From contig NC_085047.1 of NCBI RefSeq assembly GCF_963662255.1, forward strand, positions 111,820,214 through 111,884,213: DNA of 64,000 nt, written 5' to 3'. Under the pieces are notes generated by a model. The model searched no databases. It was not told the origin of the DNA and saw only the letters and a program-made list of their open reading frames with translations. Within the stretch, counting starts at the first letter, position 1. Each line of letters starts with the position of its first letter. A program made the translations under genes and the position numbers. This DNA comes from Cinclus cinclus. Taxonomy: Eukaryota; Chordata; Aves; Passeriformes; Cinclidae. Shown piece by piece: positions 31,589-45,672 of this stretch.

Positions 31589-34500
31589 ATGAAGACTGTC
31601 AAGAATGCTATGTAAGCAACTCAATGAAACTTGCAGGACACAGCATCACCTTATTTACTTGGATTAAAATGTCTGCCCAATGCCATGAGCATTCAAGACC
31701 TGTGCTTTGTTTAAAGTTCTGATGGATAATTCAGGGCAAGTAATTTAATCTCCCCATGTCTTCATTTTTTCACACTCACCTCTGTGCTGGAGGATACTGG
31801 GATGTAGTATTGGAAACACTGAGGGTTTAATTATCTCTTTCTGAGCATCACTGCTCTTACCTCAGAAGAGCACAGAAGAGAAATGACAAATACACACGGT
31901 TTTTCAAGGTTCTTTGACCCTCCTTAGAAGAGAAAAAAGTTAAAAGGTGTTGCTCACTGACACACTAGGGTTGAAATTCTAGTTCCATTAAAAATATGGG
32001 TTTGCCACCATCCTCAACAGCGTTGGGTTTTGTTTGTCTTTGATGGGATTTTGCACACTGCCTCATTTCAAACTATACTTATTACATGTTTCAGTAATAT
32101 CTCAGTTTGTAAAGGAAAACATTTCAACTTGAAAACCTCTCCTCTGGAGGAACATTATGCATGAAGAAGGTGACAAGGAGCAGCCATCTTATCCAAAAGG
32201 CTCTAACTATGAGGTCTTGGCTTTAAATTTATCACAGAAGAAATAAAACAGCCACCTAAACTGTGGGCATTGTTTTGACTCTAAAATATGCACCTTTGTT
32301 CCATGGCTTGGCTGCCATTGAGGTATTAGATGTTTGAGGTGCTGCCCAAGAAGAACAGGCAGGTTTATTGCTGTTCCCTGCTTCTGTTTTTCCCAAGCTG
32401 CAGCAATCAAACGAACAAGGAAAGTAATTTCTACAAGGTGGAGTAGATATCTGTTAACATGCCTGCTGATTTTATGGTGGAGTAGAAGGAACATAGCTGT
32501 AACTGCTCACTGTAGAACACTCTTAAACTTGCATTTATTTACATAGCATCTATGGCATTTAGCTGGCTGAAGAGAATTGATTAGCAAGGAGGCTGTTAAA
32601 CAGCAGTCTTATAGCAGGCACTGCACCGAGGATTAGAGGTTTATTTCACTAATTGCCCTCCTGTAGTCTTTATGAGTCAATTCTAAAAAAATAAAGGAGC
32701 GCTCCAAACTGTGTTTGGAATAAAAGCAGAGTGATGCTTTTCACAGCACAGAAATCCCATAGATGAGCTCTTTTAGAAAAGGGCTTAGGATTTTCCAGCC
32801 AAAATTTTCCTCTCTGGTGAACTCTTGGTGTATCCTTACTATGCTGTTTAACCCTAGAGAGCACAGCATGCTGAAAACCAGACCTGCAGCGGACACGTTA
32901 AGGGTGATGTTATCTTAGCTGTCCACAGCAGCTGCCTGGCCATGTAGGAGCCACCCACCTTTGTTTAGAAGAATTTTTTATCAGGGGAAGCAGAAATAAA
33001 GCGCTCACCTCTGTGGTTTTAAAAGGTAGCCAGAAAAAAAAGAAGATGTGCACACTACAGCCTCAAGAGCAGTGCTGGTACTCACAAAGGACTGGGGCTC
33101 CAGCTGCCTCCCGGAGGTGTCCAGGGCATGGACAGCACCACTAGAGGGCTCACAAAGTATTTAAAGGGTTATTACACGTGGTACATGAAAAATAGTCTCC
33201 TTTTGCTTTCTGTTCCCCCATTTGTACAAGCAATGAATTTCAGAACTGAACCTGCTAATAGGTGCCTTTATTTTAAAGTCAGCCCCATGCACTGTGACAG
33301 GTTCACTTCCACGTGGGGACACTTCCACCTCCTGACCTCCCCTGTGTAAACAGGCTTTCCATGGAGAACAGTTTTGGGCTGATAATGCTGCAGTCACCAG
33401 CCAGAGGCAAAGCAGCACCTGCCCTTGCCAGTGCTTCCACAGGAATGGAGCAGTTCTGGGCATCAGATATAGAAATATAGTAATATTGAGGTGTTTTTTA
33501 TGTCAGAGCTTCAGGGAAAAACAAACAAACAAACCAACCAATATAACCTAATACCAAAAAACACCATAAGCATATTTCCCTTCCTGCTCTTATAAATTGT
33601 GGGATAATAGACTGTCAGGCACATGAATATTTTGTTATATTGTTAATGGGGTCAGTTTGCCATCCCTACAATTAGATATGAAAGCTATTTGTGGCTACTA
33701 ATAAATGTTAACTACCCTTGAAACATATTTCCTCTTAAGAATCAAGATCTGTCTTTGTTAATAGGGGAGAATACCAAACTAGTATAACGAGTTTTCTGTT
33801 TTGTCTTAGCCCTGAGGACCTTGTTACATTTGGTGTTGAGAATAGAAATTTTCTAATATATAGCCCCAGACTAAAAAATGTGAAGGCAATAATCACAGGA
33901 GTATTTCAACGCTAACTGAAATTAATTTCCCTTTTTTTTTTTTTCATCCTTTCTTTTCCCTTTCCTCTCTGAAACAGACTGCCAAGGGAATTATTATGAT
34001 TACTCTGCATGTTTTGCAGATGGTTGGCTGCTGCACAGGGTTCTCAAGAGAGGTCAACATCCTATAGCATCCAGCTTGGATGCTGCCCTACAGACCAGCT
34101 GAGCTATGGAAGTCCTTAGTCAGCAAAGCTTTTGCTGACATGACTAATTAAAGTCTCTGGTACGTGTCACCTCCTCAAAGCTCAGACTGAAGCCTTTCCA
34201 TGAGCTGGGACCTGATTTTACTCTCCTATTAAACCCAGTGGATGTACTCTACTTGTAAGGAGTGGAAGTTGAATTGGACTTTTACATTGTGAAAATATTT
34301 GCATGTACATACGTATATACACAGATGTAAAGCTGTAACTGTGATGTGTTCAGAAGCCATGTTCAAGGATGATTTCAGGAGTGTCAGCTAAACCTCAAAA
34401 GGTTTTTTCCTTAGGGATACCAGAGACAAGAACATTGGTTATGTCATGTCACTGCTGTGAGGACGGGAAGTTTTCCTGCTTTTTGGCTTTGCTATGTGCC

Positions 34501-35914
34501 ATTCAGGCAAACAGATCAGAGAGACCATGGGGACAGGCTGTGTGTTTATTTAATTTGTAGCTTTTTGGGACATAATTGATAGGTCCACCCCTCTGGTACC
34601 ACTCCACAGTGAAGTGGAAGAGAAAAAGGGGCAATATTGACATAATGCTGCAACACCCACCTGGAGAGTCCCCTGCTTTCTTCATGAATGCCAGCAACGT
34701 AGACACTCTGCCTCCATGATTACACTGACTAAACATCAAATTAGGAATAGCAACTGTTCCAAAGGCTCTGTTTGGTTAGGATGCTCATGTCTGCTCCTCC
34801 TTTCAAAGACTGAGAACGATACAACAAACCCAGAGTTTCAGACCCAAAGAAAGGTGAAGGATCAGCTGCTGCAGGTTGTCTTGGAGTCAGCCAGCCCCTG
34901 TGACCGACAGCAAGGCTGTGACTGCGGTCAGGAGCAAGCACTGCTGCTTGTACTGAGAGTGTGCTCCTGCACATGGCATCGACTCCAACTGTCCAGACCT
35001 TGGGGAAGGTCTCCAGGGCTTTAGCCTTAGAGAGAGACAAAGAATTCTCTGCCTTTTGAGGCCTTCAGAAGACCACTCTGTTCTCCCCTACTTGCATCCT
35101 GAAAGAAAACTCCTAGAAATCTGTCTTCATTACAGCAGTACCATCCTTCAGGACAGGAACATGTTTCCCTGACACATCCATTTCACAGGGACAAATGCAT
35201 GAAGGTGATAATGCTAAATAAACAATAGTCCAATATTTTCAAAGTCACCTTGAGTAAAAACTGTATTTTCACTACCTTTAGTTAGTTAGAGCCACTGCCC
35301 TCATTGTCTGAATTGCACCTACATGGGCAATCCCTGCAAATGTGACATTATGTAAATTTGAGTTTCAGATTTATTGTTTAAAATAATTTTGGAACCAGTG
35401 ACTGACACAGACATGTCGCCTCATCTATGTCACAGTTCCTATAATTTTGGGTTGCAAGCATCTTGGATTTCTATTATATATTTATGCTAGAAATTGATGT
35501 GTTTAATTTATTTTTTTGAGGTGGGCTTTTTCAGTTTGAACAATTTTCAAAAAGTTGCATACCACTATTTATGTATGATGAAGTCGTATAGACCAATAAA
35601 AGGAAAGAAATTACAAGGTAAGGTTGATGATAAATTGATGATACATTCCTAACTCATGCTGTTGTGCCTAGTTATTGCAGGACTGACAACCAGCTCATGA
35701 TAAGTGCATATTGCGGAGGGGTTGGAATCTGTGGGGGGGAAATTATTATTTTGTGTTCATGTTACTTTCTCTGAACTTCATTGGCATGTTTGACTAATAC
35801 CTCTTTTTTTATGATTTGAGCTCATAAGACCTGCAAATTTGAATGCAGACCTCCTGATGGATCAGGAAGAAGAAGGCTGTTTTTGACTCTTGTCAAAAAC
35901 ACAACAATCTTAAT

Positions 35915-36215
35915 TACAGAATCAGAGAATCTTAGAATTGTTTGAGTTAGAAGGGACCTTAAAGATCATCTCATTCCAACCCCCTGCCATGGGCAGGGGC
36001 ACCTTCCACTATCCCAGGTTGCTCAGAGCCCCCTCCAACCTGGCCTTGAACATTTCCAGGGCTGGAGTGTCCACAACTTCTTGGGGCAACCTGTCCCAGT
36101 GTCCCACCATCCTCACAGTAAAGAATTTCTTCCTAATATCTAATCTAAGTCTACCCTGTTTCATTTTAAAGACATGATCCCTTCATCACTACCTGCCCTT
36201 GTAGAAAGTCTTGAT
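35915..36215 (-). mobile_element. CR1 LINE 3' fragment, reverse
   Basis: It opens with the reversed 3' terminus (AGAATCAGAGAATCTTAGAA, then GAAGGGACCTTAAAGATCATC). It continues through 'ccaaccccctgccatgggcaggggcaccttccac' and 'caacctggccttgaacatttccagggctgg' to 'aagaatttcttcctaatatctaatctaa'. These are strong matches to CR1 in antisense. The copy is relatively well preserved and 5'-truncated. Confidence 0.95.
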
Positions 36216-37488
36216 GCAATTTTTACCACAAAAACATGCCGCTCTTGCTTCTCTTTGCTACCCATTCTTGACCAAGCTCATTATTTCCAGCAGAGACATC
36301 AGCCAGTCTTGTTTCTGTCTGTGAGAGAAGGAGGGGCTTTGAAAAGCACGGGGAAGGAGCTGTTACACACAGTGACCACAGATTTCTGTTGATCTCTGTT
36401 TTTACTGTTTCCTAGAGTTCAAAAGCAAATTCACTCTCACTGGATATCAATGTAGTTTCAATCCCAGAGCAGTGGTGGTATCTAGAGATGAGTTTAGTTA
36501 TTTTTGCTCTCTCATTTTACACTCTCATGTCCTTAACACAATTTAAATGGTCAGAGCACTCTAGGCCAGAGATTTTTGTTCTCTCCATATGCACACGGTC
36601 CCCAGCACTACAGGGTCCCACTCCAATGAAAACATTAAGTGCATCTCTACTAGAAATGCTAAATAATTGATCACAAATCCCTAAATCATACAATGCAATG
36701 TACTTTCTTCTCCCAGATTTTCTTACACTGTTATTTATATCAGCTTATGGTATTGATAAAAGAAATTTGTAATGAGGTCCCAGAGATGTTTTGATTTAAT
36801 GTGGTTACAGAGACTATCATTGCAAGTGGGAACAAATAGCTCTAATGGATTTTCTAGTACCTTGTTTTCATCATTCATAATAGACTTTCATCTGTGCTGG
36901 TCGGAACTGTAGGATGTCCGTGTGTTCTGTACCCAGACTTTAACAGATCTATATTTTATGGCCCTACAGTAAAAGTAATTGCAGGTTTTATAATGTCTGT
37001 GTACTGTTCCGACTGAAAGCAATCCATTTAGAGACTGAGTTGTTTCAGTTACAAGTGCATGAGCTGAGACGAGTTCCAGTCATGCAGCCAGCCAGGTACC
37101 TGCCTCTTTTTAATGAGGGCACATTCCAGAGATCTAACTTTCTTTCCCTTTCCCAAAATAGAATAAGTGTTTTGAACATGAGGGGTTTGAGCTGAAAGAA
37201 TCCTGCCCCTGAGTTTTATCAGTTCAGAGGAAGTGCAGGAACATGGAGGCCAGCACAGAAGATGCTGGCAGCTGGAAGCAGCAGTGAGGGCAGGATGCCA
37301 GCATGGATGCTCACCCTTTTCCCAAATAAGACCCTTCGGCTGCAGCTCACACTTGACAAAAATCAAGAATTGATTTTGATTCACTGTCTGACCTCAAATT
37401 AGCTTTCAAAAGCTGTGCAACCGTTCTTGGCAATCCCACCTTAGGAAAGCAGGAACTAAAGCAATCAGAAAAACAAAACAAAATCACT
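36216..37488. other. Non-coding stretch
   Basis: No recognised feature. Confidence 0.55.
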
Positions 37489-37525
37489 TCCTTCTTTCTT
37501 TCTTTCTTTTTTTTTTTTTTTTTTA
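37489..37525. repeat. (CTTT)n/T-run simple repeat
   Basis: CTTC and CTTT units lead into an uninterrupted T run of about 18-20. Confidence 0.93.
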
Positions 37526-39399
37526 ATGTTAAATGACAGGGTAATTATACCCTCTACCTAACATTGGAGGGTTCGCCAAACATTTGTACCTACACAACCC
37601 TGCACAGCGCTGCCTCCTGCCCCCATGGTAACAGCCAGCCCTGCAGCAAGAATCTGGCCCAAGAAAAGAAGAAGGTAACAGGGGAATGTGGCTTTTTGAA
37701 GACACAAATGCCCTCTAAATGCCAGTTCTGCCATTTGCACCTCTCAAGACTGAGAATAACTCCGTCGGAATGTTAACAGTGCCTTTTTCACTGTAGGTGA
37801 TGAATGGATTAATCCTGCTGTTACCAGAATAATTAATCTTGCTTGACACTCCAGGCAAAAAAATCCAATATGCTGGATTCCACAGACATGGCAGTGCTTC
37901 ATAATATTTTGTTATTTTTTTCAATGTATAATTAATAAGGAGAGTAGGGAATCCAGAAGAATCAGACAGCATTAAAATAAGCAGAAAACAGTAAGTCAAG
38001 GTATCTGGACTTATCTCAGTTTTTTCAATATCAGTATCAATTGAAAAGGAACTCTCACAACAGAGATACAGACAAGATCCAATTGCATCTGGATGCAACA
38101 GAGATGCCACTTCCTACACTACAGGAAACTATTTTATGTCATGACATGAATTATTTTTCTCAGTGATTAATCTAATTTTAAAATGTTAATATTTTCACAA
38201 TATGCTCCTTGACTGGTACATCCAGATGTATCAACTGGAGAGAAAAGGGCACCCAGCCTATATTTTTGGCATTGTCAGTCTCCCAAAAGCAGCCATTTGG
38301 CACAAAAACTTGTTCATGTGTTAGTCGGAAAAAAAAGTATTCTTTAGTCTTATGGGTAGACAGTGAGAGAATGCTCGTACAAATCATGTCATTTATTATT
38401 TTCAGAATGGCTACCCAAACACTTTCCTTGATTCAAACAATACACATCCTTCCTCCAGCTCTAAAAACCAGGTGAATCAAACAGTTGTTTCCAAAAACTG
38501 TGTTTTTTGGCTTAAAAATTACCTCCCCTTCTAACATGCCCACATTATCTTCTTATGTGTTTTTTTCACCTCAGGTTAAATACTCATTCTGAGGCTGCAG
38601 AGATGACCATGCAATGTTTGCTGTGTGCTTGGTTCACCTTTCTACCTGCTAAAATAAGCAATAACAACATGCTTGAAGCTCCTACATGGACCAGTGGGGG
38701 CTGACTGTTTGATGCAATCTTCACTTGGCCTGGACACCACTGACCTGCTGTAACTCAGAACCTGTCCTGAGAGACAGAAAAGCTTTTATTTTTATTTTCA
38801 GGTGGAAAAAAGTGTCACTTCAGAGGGAGCTGCTAAATGACATCTTCACTCTGCAACATCCCCAGCTGAATGTGCCATAGAGCTGTTCTGTGTCACTCCA
38901 AGCTGCTTGTGAGGAACTGGTGTGCTTGTACACAGATCTGATCATGGGACTTTGGGAGATTAGGGAATGAGAAGAATTTGCCTGAGTTTTTAATCAGAGA
39001 AGAAAACAATCCATGGGACAGATACTCAGTTGTGGTCACTTGCCATGGCCTTATGGACTTCAGCTGAACAACTTTATGTAGCAGCAGCAAGGTCTGGCCC
39101 CTTGAACTCCTGAAGGGAGGTGGAAAGAAGAAACCATAGTCACAGGGAAAAACAGTGTTTACTCAGAAGTTCTGTGCATTCTTGGATCAATGTAAAAGGG
39201 TCTTATACTATTCAGAGGTGTGAAAATGCATTTTTGACCCACAAATCAGATCTCCCCTCAGCCACCATAATGGCACTTCAGTCTTGATGGAGCTCTGCAG
39301 AAGTATACAAAGCAGAATCACTGCTGCCCATTCAAAGCTTCCCTAAAATCAAATGCATTTGTCAGCCACAAGACCTATTAGACATTTGGCAGGGGTTAG
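37526..39399. other. Non-coding stretch
   Basis: No recognised exon or repeat. Several open frames of 65-131 codons overlap each other without family likeness. Confidence 0.55.
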
Positions 39400-39990
39400 A
39401 CACTTACATGTCATGATTAGAGGTGGTCTGCTGGAAGCTCTACCTGTTCCTCTTAGGGAAGCTGGATGGTGTTGGCATTTTGAGGCAAGGTTTTGGAAGC
39501 TGGGGGACTACACAGTTTCTTCTGTGAGAAGCTCCTGGAAGCTTCCCCTGTGTCTGACCCCACACTAGAACAGGATAAAGGTGTGAGGAGTCCTCCCCTT
39601 GAGGAGGAAGGAGCAGCAGAGATGAGTGATGAGCTGACTGCAGCCCCTATTCACTGTCCCCTTGTGCTGCTAAGGGGTAGGAGGTGGAGAAATGGGGGTG
39701 AAGTTGAGCCCAGGAGGAAGGGAAGGGTGGGGAAAAGGTATTTTAAGCTATGTTTTTCAATTGTCATTATACTACTCTGCTTTTATAGGTAATAAATTAA
39801 TCTGGTTTTCTCACATCGAGTCTGCTTTGCTCATGGATGGGAATGGGTGAGTGATCTCTCCCTGTCCTTACCTCAACCCATGTACCTTGTGTTGTATTTT
39901 CTTTCCCCTGTCAAGCTGAGGATGGGAGTGATAGAGTGCCTTTGGTGGGCAGCTGGTATCCAGCCAGAGTCAATCCACCACGACTCATCA
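39400..39990 (+). mobile_element. Passerine-type LTR retroelement remnant
   Basis: Successive blocks match an abundant bird LTR element as I remember it: 'tggaagctctacctgttcctcttagggaagctgga', 'tctgtgagaagctcctggaagcttcccc', 'ggtgtgaggagtcctccccttgaggaggaaggagcagcagagatg', GAGGAAGGGAAGGGTGGGG, and 'ggtaataaattaat' with AATAAA at 39791-39796. It ends in 'tttggtgggcagctggtatccagcc' and a CCACCACG end near 39985. The usual middle part seems missing around 39550-39565, so this copy carries an internal deletion. Orientation is taken from the AATAAA and the downstream T/G-rich sequence. It is probably ERVL-like, but the family name is uncertain. No viral protein frame is present. Confidence 0.7.
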
Positions 39991-42900
39991 GACTTTTCCT
40001 AGGGAAAACTTCATTGGCAGTGAGAGACAAACCAGAGCCCCAGAAAGTGTTAGTCATCAATGGAGCAAAAGCAAAGGTCCTGCAACTCTTGATCTAATTG
40101 AGCTCAATCTCTGCAGCAGAGAGATTGGAAATTTCTGGAACCTTTATTTTAATGGGACCTCTTTGGGCGATCCAGTGCTTTTCTGTGGGGCCAAAGCTGG
40201 ATTCTGGAAATCCTCTCTGGAACAGTGGACATGTTGTCTGAGCCAGCTGGTCTGAGGCCCAGTTTCCAAAAGTGTGGTGCCAGAGAAGGACAGGACAAGG
40301 AGCACAACCACCAGCCACAGAACAAACTCATTTTTCAGCAGTAAGGACCATGGTATGCAAGCCCAAGTTTGCTAGTTCCCTATTTTAATCACTCTGCAAA
40401 GATTTTTTCTTTCAATTGCTTCACCACCTCAAAACCTTTGCTTCTGTTTGGCTCACAAACATGGTGTAAAGTTTATGTTTGTTTGTTGTTTTGTTTTTGT
40501 TTTGTTTTTTTTTGAGGAGCCTTTTACAAGCTAGAATTCCTATGTTTTCAGTTGAGGCAGTTGCAGACTAACCCAAACACTGATGGCTAAAACATTATCT
40601 TGTTTTTCTGCACTCATTTGGGTGTCTCTAGCTGGTATTTCTCATTGTACTGTTCATTTTATAACAGGACTACCCTTCAGCACATTTGTGTACAGGGCTA
40701 ACCACAATAGGGCCCTGTTTCATAATTGTGTTGAGGTAATACCCAAGGCTCTCAGCAAGAATAATAATAAATGATATGACACAACTGTGCTGAGTCACAC
40801 CTTTTTAATGCCCAGCTCTTTTTGAGGGACACAAGAGCATAGATAAAAACATCCACAGGCGGCAAAGAGCCCCTTCTGAACAGCTCCTGCTAACTCATTC
40901 AAGTCAGTGGTCATAAACAACAATAGCACAGCTGTTAGATAAATGGGATCCTTACAACTGCACACAGAAAACCTAAAAATTTCAGCAACAAACCCATTAG
41001 CTTTTACTACATGAGTGGTACAGGACCTGCCGTTCCAGTAGTGCTCTGCTGGGTCACATAAAACCTTTAGAGAAAACACAGAGAAATCTGGCACCCATCC
41101 ATTCCTCCATCTGGCTGAGGGAAGCTGGGAAACTGCCCCATCCTGTCCTTGGACTCAGGGATTCTCTCATGTGGCAGCCACTGCCAGGGTATCAGAACTG
41201 TGACCAACACATTCACAAGCCTCAGTTTGCAGTAAATGCCCTTTATCTTCTCTCCTTAACACTTAAAATAAAAGATATATTTTTTTTTGCAGCAGCAGCA
41301 GTTTCAATCAGCTCCACTCCTGGGATGGATATTTTCAAAACAGTGAAATCACAGACATTCAGCACCACTTGTGGATCATCTCACCAGTCTATGATCATAT
41401 CCAGCATAATCCTCATGACCAGAAATTTTAAAACTAATTTCTACCACATCCTATTAACATCTGTAGCTCACAGCTCCATGCACAACAGCAGAGAGCACAT
41501 TCTGAAAAATACATGATGTGTATTAAAGGGAAAAGAGTAGGGACACATCAGAACACAAGGCAAAGACATCACAAGCCAGGCTCTGTTGTTTTGTTTCATC
41601 GGGGTTTTTTTGGGGTAAGGTGTTTTTCTTTTTTTCCCTGCACTACGTAGTCTTCCTAATTTGTTATGACTCTGAAAGAACAATAACCTAGGATGAAGGA
41701 ATTAGATTAAGTCCTTCCATTTAGTTAATTTCCATGATCTAATATTTCCCTCATGTTCCAACATAACACTGTTCTCTGCTGACGACATCAGGGCTGAGGA
41801 AGTCTCTTAAAAGTCAGATTGAATTCAAGGGCAAGGCAGACCAGAGACCACTTAGTTCCCCAGACAAAGTATTCTTGGTTTAGTGTGTTTGTAGGTGAGC
41901 CAGAAGCTATAATGAAAATACTTAGGAAACCAAGTCCCCTTGGATATAGGAGATCAATAATGTTCTCAACAAAGTTGAAAACAATTCAGCACACAGTGTC
42001 TCACCAACTTGCACTGTAATGTTTCACTGTAGTTTCTGTGGATCTCGTTTTTTGGCAATATCTTGGAATAGCAATCAATACTTGCCCAGGGTATGCCTCC
42101 CCTCCCATTTATTCTATTTTCCAGCTAGTGGCCACAACAATTATTTAAGGATAACTAAGCACTGATATGTTGCTAATGGTGAATATTTACTGTATGTGGA
42201 ACAAGGATCAAGACCCTTCCATGCTGGATACTACAGAAGAAAAGATCCCCAGACACCAATGCTTGAGCATCTGAGGAAATTCCGCATAAAATAAACAGCA
42301 ATGGAAAATCACCAGTGGGTTTCCTACCCTTTCATCCAGCAAATAAAAATGTTACCACAAAGACAGTAGACACTAAAAAGGAATGGACTATCTATCAAGG
42401 GAGCTGAGCTTGTATGTAGGAAGGAAGTGAAGGAATTATTTTAACAATATGGAAATAAGGGTTTTGTGGCAGCAAAGTAAAAAAAAAAGTTGGGTTTGTG
42501 GGACTGATTACTGGTATATGCTGCTTTTGTTTTTCTATTGGTCTGTATTTTATGTTTAGCACAAATGTCAAAGTCTAAGACAGAAGATCTTGGTTTATGT
42601 CCATATATTATGAAGGAAGTAAAGCAAAGTGAGCCACCAATCCAGTAGCTGGTGTTTAATCTCCTTTCTTCCTGCTTCTCCTGCTCTTCTAAGAGGATGG
42701 GAACTGTCTTGTTCCCAGGAAATATAACAAACCCTTGACTTCAGAAACAAAAATTCATATTGTGCCTTTGGGAAATGCTCTGAACAACGCTGTCCATCTT
42801 CTCCTGTGGCAAAATATTGCAGCAGAGACAGTGCTGGTGGAAATGAGTGACAGAGGAGTATTGCAAAATACATGTGACTGTAGAGCCCAGTATGAGTGTC

Positions 42901-45637
42901 TGAGGGAGCTGGACACAGGGAAACACTGGGAAAAGCACTGCAAACTGCTGGATGTGATGGCATTACTGAATACTGAGCAGCAGCAAGAACAAGGAATATG
43001 CAGCAGGAGGAAAACAAATGTGTCAGTTATGTGAAATAATTAAGCCAAAGTTGTACATTCAGTGCTTTTAGGTAGCTGCTAGACATGAGTAAGGAGCAAT
43101 GTTACCCTTGTGCCTGGAACCAACTCAAGATATTGGTTTTCAGATCCTTCTTCACAGAGTTTCCAAAACAAGCTTCTCGTAAACAAACTCTGGATGTTGC
43201 CTTTGCTTGATTTCTTGGCCCCAGGTTTTCCATCTCAATTCAACTGCACTAGCAGGAGCAGCACTGGCAGAGTGAGCATGGAAAAGGCCCTTGGGATGGT
43301 GACACCCTCACCAAACCATCCCTTCCACCTGCTGGGAACAGGACACGGCACCCCCATCACCACATCTGCAGAGACAGCCCTCAGCAGTCACAGCTTGTGG
43401 GATTTCCTCCGGTTCATCGTCTGAACGCCAGCTCACAGCCAAACTGAATCATCAGGGTTACAGGTGAGGGAAGGAAGGTTCATTTTCTTCCCTTTGCATC
43501 CCTCCTTCTTCCCATCTCCCAGCCTCCTCCCTCACCTGAATCAATCCAAAGCTGCAGGAGTAGAATCACAAGTTAAAGAGCAAAAAATAGGGAATATGGA
43601 AAAAGCTTGTCATAAAAAGGGGTTACTCATACCATCATGAGGAAGCAGGGTGATTACACACACTTTGCACAGAGCGATAAAAACAATAAGATTACTCACA
43701 CAATTTCAAACCCTAATGAAGTGCATCAGTTACACTCCCACAGCAGCCTGGAGAAGGAAGAAGAGTAAAATCTGCTGGTGTAGCCTAATAAGGACTTTGT
43801 GAGAGAATCACAGTTCACCTGTCCTACTTATGGTTTGCCACAGGCCTGCTGGGGACTGCAGTCCAGAGTTTCTATATGTACTCAGCATCCCAGTGAGGGG
43901 GAGAGAGACAAGCACAGATGTGTGTGGTTTTTGTATTTTTCCAGCCACCTCCTCTTCCAGAGTCATCCTTAGCATAATCAGTTCAGGAGGGAGAGAGAAG
44001 ATGGAAGGCGGGTACAGAATCAGAGGAAGTTCAATAACAGCTATTTTGAAACTTTGATGAATGCACTTTGTATTTCATTTTAAATCACTGGTGACACACC
44101 AAAAAGACAGAGGAACAGGACAGAACTTCTTGAGTGCAATTCTACAACCAGACCTCCTGGAAAGAGCAAGAGCTGGATCGACTTTGTGCCTGTGACTGTC
44201 AAGGCAGTACCTGCAGATAGAACCAATGAAAGGAAACATACCCTCTGCAACTTGATGATTTCCCACCTGAGACCACACCATGGGAACGTCCAACACTTCC
44301 CATGATTATGACTTTGTGTGAGATTTAAATAATTCAAAATTAATTACTCTCTTCATACTTGCAAAAATGCTTCACTGCTGCTTCATGAAGTTTTGACCCT
44401 TCTATTATAATGTTACCAAAAAAAAGGATGAATCTAAATGTAAACATAAAAATAAAACTTAAAGTGAACATGATGCATCCTAAATGTGTTGAAATGAAGC
44501 AAAACTTTTTGTAAAGATGTTGAAATCATTGTGTTCTGTGCTGAATCAGCAGTTTCTAAGCCTCCATCCAGCTCAAGAATTTGTATGCTTTGTACATCTA
44601 TTCCTTTTCAGCAGAAAAGCTTTCCCAGTGTTTTTGATGGCACCATGATAATTTCTCCACAGCATTTGTGCTTAAAATTCCCTTTGCTCACATTGAAGAA
44701 ATGACCACGTAGCTTAATTTTTTTTTCTCACTTCTTACCACTAGAGCACCATCAGCTTCATAAGAAGCTTGGAGCTATTCAGTTTGAATAATCTCAGGCA
44801 AAATTGTGCAGAAGACTCCTCAGTTTGCATTACCCCTTCCCTGAGGGTCTCAGCTCTCCAAAGGCATAGCTGGAACCCCGACATCAACCCAAACTTTTTG
44901 CAGCAACCCGATGGTGTTTCTGTTTATTATCATGCCTTCTGTTACAATACACCCTCCCTTAAGAAAGGCAGTGTCTAATTGACCAAACAAGAAAAACAAA
45001 TGCTTCCCCAAGGCATAAATTCCATGAACTGTTTGGATGTTTTCTGTGAAGCTAACAAACACTTCTGTCAGTATTTGGAAGAATTAGACACTGGTTTTTG
45101 AATGGACTGAAGCAAAGAAGAGACAGCCTTAATTGGATTTTAGAGTTTCAACAAGTTGAAAGACATTCCAGGGTAAATACTACTTGTTTTATAACATTGC
45201 TCATAAATAAATTCAGTTTTTAAGATAGACTTTATACTCTGACTAAAATTAATTTTTAGCTATATTAATATTGTTAGAATTACAGAAAAACAGTGTGGTT
45301 ATATTCCAGACTTACAGGGAAGAGTGTCAGGCCTGCTTTTGAAACGTTCTTTTTAATATATTTGCATTTAATGTGTCCCTGAAATCAGACTACATGTGGA
45401 AACACTAAGTGCAGCTTTATGGACTTTTGGGGGCTCAGTGCAGCTGCAGGGTTATAATCCACAGATGATCCAAACACAGGAAAAGAAATGGATTCAGTTT
45501 TTAATACCAACATATTTTACTGACTTCACGCTGGTGTAGTGTAGGTGAACACAGGACTATAGAGAGGAAGATTAATTCTTATTCTTTCAAAACAGAAGCA
45601 AAACGTTAAACCAGCATTTTCACTGCCAGAAGAGGCC
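39991..45637. other. Non-coding stretch with short T-rich tract
   Basis: No recognisable exon. A TTTG/T-rich tract lies at about 40476-40513. A plus-strand frame at 42735-43034 and several minus-strand frames around 42600-43020 overlap each other and look like chance openings. Confidence 0.55.
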
Positions 45638-45672
45638 GGGGGGGGGGGGTGGGGGGGGAAGGGGAAAAAAAA
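45638..45672 (+). repeat. Poly(G) tract followed by poly(A)
   Basis: About 12 G, one T, 8 G, AA, 4 G, then about 11 A on the plus strand. It fits G-quadruplex-forming sequence and a purine-only strand. Exact run lengths may be affected by sequencing error. Confidence 0.93.

Larger units (their letters stand above)
29963..35914. other. AT-rich non-coding stretch
   Basis: No recognisable exon. A 27-base tandem pair sharing GTGTATTTAAAAATAAAGAA starts at 30301 and 30328. A 41-base imperfect pair lies at about 31504-31588 (AAAATG[T/C]TTTGTTTAT). The segment 32540-32700 is repeat-free and could be conserved non-coding DNA, which cannot be tested here. Confidence 0.55.

Noticed and set aside
42595..43034. 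Overlapping frames of 99 codons (plus) and 140 codons (minus)
   Set aside because: They are mutually overlapping on both strands, with no splice sites framing them and no recognised family.
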